From: an uncultured bacterium
Lineage (GTDB): Bacteria > Bacillota > Clostridia > Lachnospirales > Lachnospiraceae
Direction: 5' to 3'
Length of the DNA stretch: 10,936 nt
NCBI GenBank assembly: GCA_905215405.1
Contig: CAJMQE010000109.1
Span: 1 to 10,936 of the forward strand
Part shown: in pieces, positions 7,345 to 10,936 of the stretch
How positions within the stretch are numbered: position 1 is the first letter of the stretch
Layout: each line of letters begins with the position of its first letter
Made by a program: the position numbers and the translations under genes
The notes under the pieces: generated by a model
What the model saw: only the letters and a program-made list of their open reading frames with translations
What the model was told of the DNA's origin: nothing
Databases searched by the model: none

Positions 7345-7354
7345 GCAACGTTGC
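7345..7354. repeat. 10-bp perfect palindrome GCAACGTTGC
   Basis: This is a perfect palindrome with a central CG, located just after the binding-protein gene and next to the terminator-like stem. The shape resembles LacI-type operators, but the position downstream of a gene and the short length make that uncertain. Confidence 0.3.
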
Positions 7355-7397
7355 TATGTACTTTTTTATTGTTTACTTTTCATTCTAATACATTTTG

Positions 7398-8966
7398 TTA
7401 CTCTGCTACTCTTGCGTTCCAAAGATATATTCCCATATAATTTGATGATCCTTCCAATTTCTTACTCATTCCATATGCACTAATATAATGTCCCACATTA
7501 ATTAGTGGAAGATAGTCCCATGAGTAGCCCTGTAAAGTTTCCCAAGCCTTCTTTGCATCTTCATTCGTTGCTGCTGTATTAAATGCAAGAAGATCTGCCG
7601 CAAGGGTATCATCAACAGACCAGCCTGGATAGGATGGACCAAAGTAAAGTTTCTGTGATGGAATTGGAACACTGGCAAATGTAGTGATATACATATCGTA
7701 TGAACTTGCATCCGTTCTGTAAGATGTAAATGTAGCCCAATCAACAAGTGTGATATCTACATTAATTCCAACTGCTTCGAGATTCTGTCTGAACACCTCT
7801 GCCATCTTATCTCCATTATTAATTGTTGGACAGAGTATCCGAAATGTCTCACCGTTATAACCAGCTGCATCCAGGTATTCTTTTACCTTTGCCGCATCAT
7901 GCAAATTATAATTTTCTGAGCCGGCATCTGTAAGCCATGTTGCCTGAGCCGAATCCATGTAGCAGGAACCGAGTTCATAAAAGGTACCAAAGGCAGCCTT
8001 TAAAATATCTTCACAATTTGCTGCTGCATTGACAGCTTTTCTAAAATCTTTATTTACAGCAAGTCCTTCTTTTTTATTAAAAACGAACGCTACCGTTCCG
8101 CCCTGTTCCTGAAATGTAGTCAGATCACTGGAACTGTCTACCATACTATAGTTGTCACTAGAAAGTCCATAGATCAAATCATACTGTCCTGTCTGCAGTC
8201 CGGCAACTCTTGTTGCTTCGTCTGGAACATAATCATAATAAAGTGTATTAGTATAGGCGTGCTTGTAACCTGCCCATCCATCCATTTCCTCTGTCTCATT
8301 TCCATATGCTACATAATCATCAAATTTCTGTAACTCGATATACTGATTTAATTTCCACTCTACGAACTTGTACGGACCAGTACCAATATAATTCTGTAGG
8401 AAACCATTTGCATCTTCATTTTCGCACTCTGCTGCCGTTGTAATCATCGCCGGCTGTGAGGAACCTGCAATAACAGACAACAATGTTACACATGGTGAGG
8501 AAAGTGAGATCTTGCATGTGTAATCATCCACAGCTTCGAATCTTGCCCCATTCACAACATTTGCTGCTGTACTAAATGAATCAAACCATCTGTTCATGGA
8601 TGCAACAACATCTTTTGATGTCATTTCACTTCCATCATGGAATTTAACTCCTTTTCTTAAATGAAAAATAAATTCAGTAGAATCTGCATTCACATCAACA
8701 CTCTCCGCCAACTCCGGAACAGGCTCGGACTGACTATTCAATGTGACCAGTTTTTCAAATACTGTTCCATTACAAATTGTTCTTGCGATCAGGGAACTGT
8801 TCTTCATCAAATCCAACGAAGGTGCTTCCTGACTGACTGCATAATGAATGGTATCTTTATAAGTTTTTGCTGCACTTTCACTGCCACTACTGTCTGCACA
8901 TCCTGTCATAGATAGCAGGCACACTGCAGATAAAAATACGGATATAATTCTTTTTATTTTTTTCAT
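7398..8966 (-). CDS. Peptide-type ABC transporter substrate-binding lipoprotein (SBP family 5)
   Basis: This 522-residue secreted lipoprotein captures the substrate outside the cell and passes it to the DppBC permease. The signal peptide is clear: a basic start (MKKIKR), a hydrophobic core (7-19) and a lipobox ending at Cys23 (MTGC). The mature N-terminus is a Ser/Gly/Ala linker, followed by AVSQEAPSLDL (43-53). The family-5 hallmark around residues 98-112 (FHLRKGVKFHDG) is present, as is the usual two-lobe length. I start it at the ATG at 8966 because GGGAGG lies 7 bases upstream and this begins the signal peptide directly. A longer frame to 9011 would be translated from the repeat array and would put a hydrophilic tail before the signal. 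It precedes a complete DppBCDF set, and its upstream neighbour is an AbgB-like hydrolase. The ligand could be a di/tripeptide or an N-acylated amino acid; the sequence does not decide this. Confidence 0.92.
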   Translation of the reverse strand: MKKIKRIISVFLSAVCLLSMTGCADSSGSESAAKTYKDTIHYAVSQEAPSLDLMKNSSLIARTICNGTVFEKLVTLNSQSEPVPELAESVDVNADSTEFIFHLRKGVKFHDGSEMTSKDVVASMNRWFDSFSTAANVVNGARFEAVDDYTCKISLSSPCVTLLSVIAGSSQPAMITTAAECENEDANGFLQNYIGTGPYKFVEWKLNQYIELQKFDDYVAYGNETEEMDGWAGYKHAYTNTLYYDYVPDEATRVAGLQTGQYDLIYGLSSDNYSMVDSSSDLTTFQEQGGTVAFVFNKKEGLAVNKDFRKAVNAAANCEDILKAAFGTFYELGSCYMDSAQATWLTDAGSENYNLHDAAKVKEYLDAAGYNGETFRILCPTINNGDKMAEVFRQNLEAVGINVDITLVDWATFTSYRTDASSYDMYITTFASVPIPSQKLYFGPSYPGWSVDDTLAADLLAFNTAATNEDAKKAWETLQGYSWDYLPLINVGHYISAYGMSKKLEGSSNYMGIYLWNARVAE

Positions 8967-8973
8967 AATGTTG

Positions 8974-8979
8974 CCTCCC
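8974..8979 (-). promoter_or_regulatory. Ribosome binding site deciding the binding-protein start
   Basis: GGGAGG on the minus strand lies 7 bases before the ATG at 8966. It lies inside the longer open frame and rules out a start near 9011. Confidence 0.85.
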
Positions 8980-8990
8980 TTTTTCTGTTT

Positions 8991-9097
8991 ACAAATATCG
9001 ATTTGTTTCACAAATGTCTACTATAAAGTTTACGGATATCTATTATCCAGTTTATGAACACCTACCATATAGTTTACGAATATCTACCATAATGTCG
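8991..9097. repeat. Degenerate 22-bp tandem repeat array (4 units plus a shortened fifth)
   Basis: Four head-to-tail units of exactly 22 bases can be laid out on the plus strand at 9010-9031, 9032-9053, 9054-9075 and 9076-9097. They share the pattern AC(G/A)(A/G)ATATCTA(C/T)(C/T)AT followed, in the first three, by AGTTT. A fifth, shorter unit of 19 bases (8991-9009) begins ACAAATATC and ends in TTGTTTC. It is also a hairpin (ACAAAT/ATTTGT). The array fills the whole gap between the upstream amidohydrolase and the binding-protein ribosome binding site, and its last unit contains the amidohydrolase stop codon and final codons. There are no spacers, so it is not a CRISPR. The period is about two helical turns. 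Confidence 0.75.
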
Positions 9098-10511
9098 GTT
9101 TCACATCTGCAGGTAACGGATTTGGATATTTCTCACCATCCAGACTTGTAATCCAGGATGCGTGTGCTTTTTTCACTAATTCTGGATTCATTAAAAATTC
9201 ACACCCTGTCACTGCCATTACTTTTGATGCTGCAAGAAATCCCTTATGCGCAATTTCCGATTTTCCCTGTGCTACTACCTGCCAGGAATGTCCTGCCGTT
9301 CCTTGTGCCCAGCAGGCTGTACTAATCTGACCTGTAGGACACACCCAACTGACATCTCCTACATCCGTAGAACCTTTGGAACCAGGGCTTGCGACTACTT
9401 TTGATACTTCTGTAAAAATCGGCTGTTCCAACAATTTTGTTCCAGCTTCTTTCCCAAAAAGATCGGCTGCCGTTGATTTTAGAGCTTTACGATCAAGCTC
9501 TGTTATCACATTTTTAAACTGCTGTGCATATGCAAGTTCTTCCTTTGTGTAATAAATAGGAAATATCCTGTCCATATTCTTTCCTAACTGTTCTGAGATA
9601 ACAGGATTTGCGATATAATCCGAATACGCCGCAACCTGACGAATCGTGACTTCTGTTTCGGTCATCATCGCTGCGCCCTTTGCAATCTTGCAGACACGAT
9701 CGAAAAGTTCCTTTACCTGAAAAATCTTTGGTGCCCTGACTGCGTATAAAACCTGTGCCTCCTGCTGGACAACATTCGGGGCATTTCCACCTGGATTTGT
9801 AATTGCATAATGAATACGCGCCTGATCAATCATATGTTCCCGCATATAATTAACGCCAACATCCATAAGTTCTACTGCATCTAATGCACTTCTTCCAAGT
9901 TCAGGGCAGCCTGCTGCATGTGCTGGTATTCCTTTAAATGTAAAAAATGCTCTAAAATTAGCAAGTGAACCTGAATCCGTTACTTTATTTACCGTTCCCG
10001 GATGCCAGGTAATTGCAATATCACAATCATTAAAATATCCATCTCTGACAAGATATGCCTTTCCACCTGCATTTTCCTCCGCCGGACACCCATAATATCG
10101 CACAGTGCCAGAAATATGATTACTTTGCATATATGCCTTTAACGTAACTGCAGCAGTCAGTGATGCACATCCTAAAAGATTATGTCCACATCCATGCCCA
10201 TTTCCTCCTTCAATGATCGGTGAATAGCAGGTTTTATCTGCTTTCTGCGATAGTCCTGGTAGTGAATCAAATTCGCCAAGAAATGCAATTACCGGTTTTC
10301 CTTCTCCGTATTCTGCAATAAATGCCGTCTTTTCTCCTGCCAGATCTGCGCTTATTAAAAATCCCTGTTGTCTCATATAATCCTGCTGCAATTGAGATGA
10401 CTGATATTCCTGAAATCGCGGTTCAGCAAATCCCCAGATTTCATCGCTCATCTTGGTAAACACATTCTGATTATCATCAATATAATGAATTATAAAATCA
10501 AAATAATTCAT
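9084..10511 (-). CDS. abgB: M20-family amidohydrolase, AbgB-like, copy 2 (first gene of the cluster)
   Basis: This 475-residue cytoplasmic M20 amidohydrolase is a close paralogue of the gene at 1624-3075. Motifs are GEFDSLPG (79-86), GHGCGHN (105-111, Cys108 and His110 as probable metal ligands), Glu145-Glu146 in GCPAEE, His170 in TWHP, AHAAGCPELGRSALDA (197-212), GSTDVGDVS (380-388) and His408 in AGHSWQ. Ligand roles are by family analogy. The segment from about 290 to 375 differs strongly from copy 1, while the flanking blocks are nearly the same. I use the ATG at 10511, with AAAGGAG 8 bases upstream. A GTG two codons earlier would sit only 2 bases from that site. It is the first gene after the promoter and precedes the binding protein by 117 bases of tandem repeats. 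The reaction is probably hydrolysis of an amide bond in an acylated amino acid or short peptide. p-Aminobenzoyl-glutamate is one option, but unproven. Confidence 0.88.
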   Translation of the reverse strand: MNYFDFIIHYIDDNQNVFTKMSDEIWGFAEPRFQEYQSSQLQQDYMRQQGFLISADLAGEKTAFIAEYGEGKPVIAFLGEFDSLPGLSQKADKTCYSPIIEGGNGHGCGHNLLGCASLTAAVTLKAYMQSNHISGTVRYYGCPAEENAGGKAYLVRDGYFNDCDIAITWHPGTVNKVTDSGSLANFRAFFTFKGIPAHAAGCPELGRSALDAVELMDVGVNYMREHMIDQARIHYAITNPGGNAPNVVQQEAQVLYAVRAPKIFQVKELFDRVCKIAKGAAMMTETEVTIRQVAAYSDYIANPVISEQLGKNMDRIFPIYYTKEELAYAQQFKNVITELDRKALKSTAADLFGKEAGTKLLEQPIFTEVSKVVASPGSKGSTDVGDVSWVCPTGQISTACWAQGTAGHSWQVVAQGKSEIAHKGFLAASKVMAVTGCEFLMNPELVKKAHASWITSLDGEKYPNPLPADVKPTLW

Positions 10512-10519
10512 AAGCACAT

Positions 10520-10526
10520 CTCCTTT
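10520..10526 (-). promoter_or_regulatory. Ribosome binding site deciding the first amidohydrolase start
   Basis: AAAGGAG on the minus strand lies 8 bases before the ATG at 10511 and only 2 before the alternative GTG at 10517, so the ATG is preferred. Confidence 0.8.
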
Positions 10527-10581
10527 CTCCCTTGTAAGTCCCTATACTGAAACGTATTCAAGTTCAATTTGCTTCGTTCAC

Positions 10582-10593
10582 TTTGTATACAAA
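10582..10593. promoter_or_regulatory. 12-bp perfect palindrome TTTGTATACAAA, candidate operator
   Basis: TTTGTATACAAA reads the same on both strands and lies about 70 bases upstream of the first gene. The TTGT...ACAA arms around a short AT core are of the kind bound by dimeric helix-turn-helix regulators such as GntR-type proteins. No regulator gene is in the window, so the link is inference. It lies downstream of the best promoter and would act as a roadblock, or on a second promoter that I could not identify. Confidence 0.35.
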
Positions 10594-10654
10594 ATTCCGT
10601 ATTCATAATAAAGTAACTGGCATCTTCATCCAGCTCTAAACTATAAAACAAAAT

Positions 10655-10713
10655 CTTTGAAACAATAAAATAGACATACGAAAAACGTTTGATACGTCTT
10701 CGTATGTCTATTT
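10655..10713 (-). terminator. Leader hairpin with U-rich tail: attenuator or terminator
   Basis: A perfect 15-bp inverted repeat (10699-10713 with 10668-10682) has a 16-base loop that can itself form ACGU/ACGU. On the minus strand the 3' arm runs into UAUUGUUUC after its own UAUUU, a U-rich but interrupted tail. It would lie about 44-90 bases into the transcript from the promoter at 10764-10793. That makes it a candidate transcription attenuator for the operon. No alternative antiterminator pairing was established. It might instead terminate transcription entering from upstream. Confidence 0.6.
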
Positions 10714-10763
10714 CTGGTGTTATTTTGGTTTTAGTGAATGATCAAATGTAACTTACAAGTAAC

Positions 10764-10793
10764 TTTATATCATGCACTCTTAGTATATGTCAA
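10764..10793 (-). promoter_or_regulatory. Sigma-A type promoter with extended -10 for the operon
   Basis: On the minus strand the -35 box is a perfect TTGACA (10788-10793) and the -10 box is TATAAA (10764-10769) with an 18-base spacer. The -10 is preceded by TGA, giving the extended form TGnTATAAA. The start point would be near 10757. The flanking DNA is AT-rich, including an A/T-rich stretch just upstream of the -35. This is the best promoter in the window and points into the whole gene cluster. Confidence 0.75.
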
Positions 10794-10883
10794 CAAATAT
10801 TCTAAATAATTAATATTAAGCTGTATATTGTCAGATATCTTTAACTTTATAATTCTTTTTTTTGGATTTACATAATAATATAA
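10794..10883. other. AT-rich upstream region, no gene seen
   Basis: This 90-base stretch upstream of the promoter is strongly AT-rich, with AATATT copies and a run of eight T on the plus strand around 10856-10863. I find no reading frame or RNA gene. It may serve as an upstream promoter element or be plain intergenic DNA. Confidence 0.4.
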
Positions 10884-10936
10884 GGCTCTTCGTGTATAGT
10901 TGTGGGTCAAATTTTCTGAAAGCTTAGTGTTTATGC
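10884..10936 (+). mobile_element. Possible end of an ISL3-family insertion sequence running off the window
   Basis: The plus-strand sequence starting GGCTCTTCGTGTATAG at 10884, followed by TTGTGGGT, resembles the terminal repeat of ISL3-type elements as I remember them (GGCTCTTyG-like ends), and it abuts very AT-rich DNA, which such elements favour. No transposase or second end is inside the window, and the transposition target duplication cannot be seen, so this is only a motif impression. Confidence 0.25.

Larger units (their letters stand above)
10508..10606 (-). other. Possible 32-codon upstream reading frame overlapping the amidohydrolase start (ATGA)
   Basis: A frame from an ATG at 10606 runs 32 codons (MNTEFCIQSERSKL...) to a TGA that overlaps the amidohydrolase ATG as ATGA, the usual layout for translational coupling. 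No ribosome binding site is visible before its ATG, and the peptide is not recognised. The open frame continues upstream for roughly 40 more codons without a stop or a good start. It could equally be chance or the decayed 3' end of an older gene. Confidence 0.2.
10512..10757 (-). other. Predicted long 5' leader of the operon (about 245 nt)
   Basis: From the start point inferred from the promoter to the first ATG there are about 245 bases without a confident gene. The leader holds, in transcript order, the 15-bp hairpin at 10668-10713 with a U-rich tail, an unstructured stretch, the palindrome at 10582-10593 and the AAAGGAG site at 10520-10526. I see no T-box, SAM, glycine or other riboswitch consensus in it. 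Confidence 0.5.

Noticed and set aside
8661..8915. 84-residue plus-strand frame within the binding-protein gene
   Set aside because: It is antisense to the signal peptide and family-5 hallmark region, and has no ribosome binding site or recognisable domain.
8967..9011. Longer start for the binding protein at 9011
   Set aside because: It would put 15 hydrophilic residues before the signal peptide and ignore the GGGAGG site at 8974-8979.
8991..9097. CRISPR array
   Set aside because: Repeats are contiguous 22-base units without unique spacers, and no cas genes are present.

Overview
The window reads as a piece of a low-GC Gram-positive chromosome, most likely a gut-type Clostridia (Lachnospiraceae-like). 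The grounds are strong AGGAGG ribosome binding sites, an AT-rich base composition, a Gram-positive lipoprotein signal and a vegetative-type TTGACA/TGnTATAAA promoter. This taxonomic guess is inferred from style, not from a marker gene.

All eight genes lie on the minus strand, so transcription runs from high to low coordinates. In that order they are: an M20-family amidohydrolase of the AbgB type (9084-10511), a family-5 peptide-binding lipoprotein (7398-8966), two permeases (6322-7269, 5319-6236), two ATPases (4288-5268, 3208-4242), a second AbgB-type amidohydrolase (1624-3075) and a short 11-helix sodium:neurotransmitter symporter (NSS) family transporter (156-1472). A clear promoter lies at 10764-10793 and a strong intrinsic terminator at 45-98. 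The whole set may therefore be one long operon, or an operon with internal start and stop signals. No gene is broken and no frameshift was seen.

The likely logic is uptake and cleavage of an amide- or peptide-linked compound. The binding protein and the DppBCDF-type importer bring in a small peptide or N-acylated amino acid. The two AbgB-like hydrolases split the amide bond in the cytoplasm. The NSS transporter moves a free amino acid, either a product or a co-substrate. No AbgA partner, AbgT transporter or regulator is present in the window. The two hydrolases are close paralogues that differ mainly in one central segment, so they may handle different substrates or form a mixed dimer. The actual substrate cannot be read from the sequence.

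The noncoding DNA is unusually structured. The first gene has a leader of about 245 nt containing a 15-bp perfect hairpin with a U-rich tail (attenuator-like), followed by a 12-bp palindrome. A degenerate 22-bp tandem repeat array fills the gap between the first hydrolase and the binding protein and includes the hydrolase stop codon. A terminator-like hairpin separates the binding protein from the permeases, and further stem-loops sit at the dppB/dppC and dppC/dppD junctions. The extreme right edge (from about 10884) may be the end of an ISL3-type insertion sequence, but this is only a motif impression.
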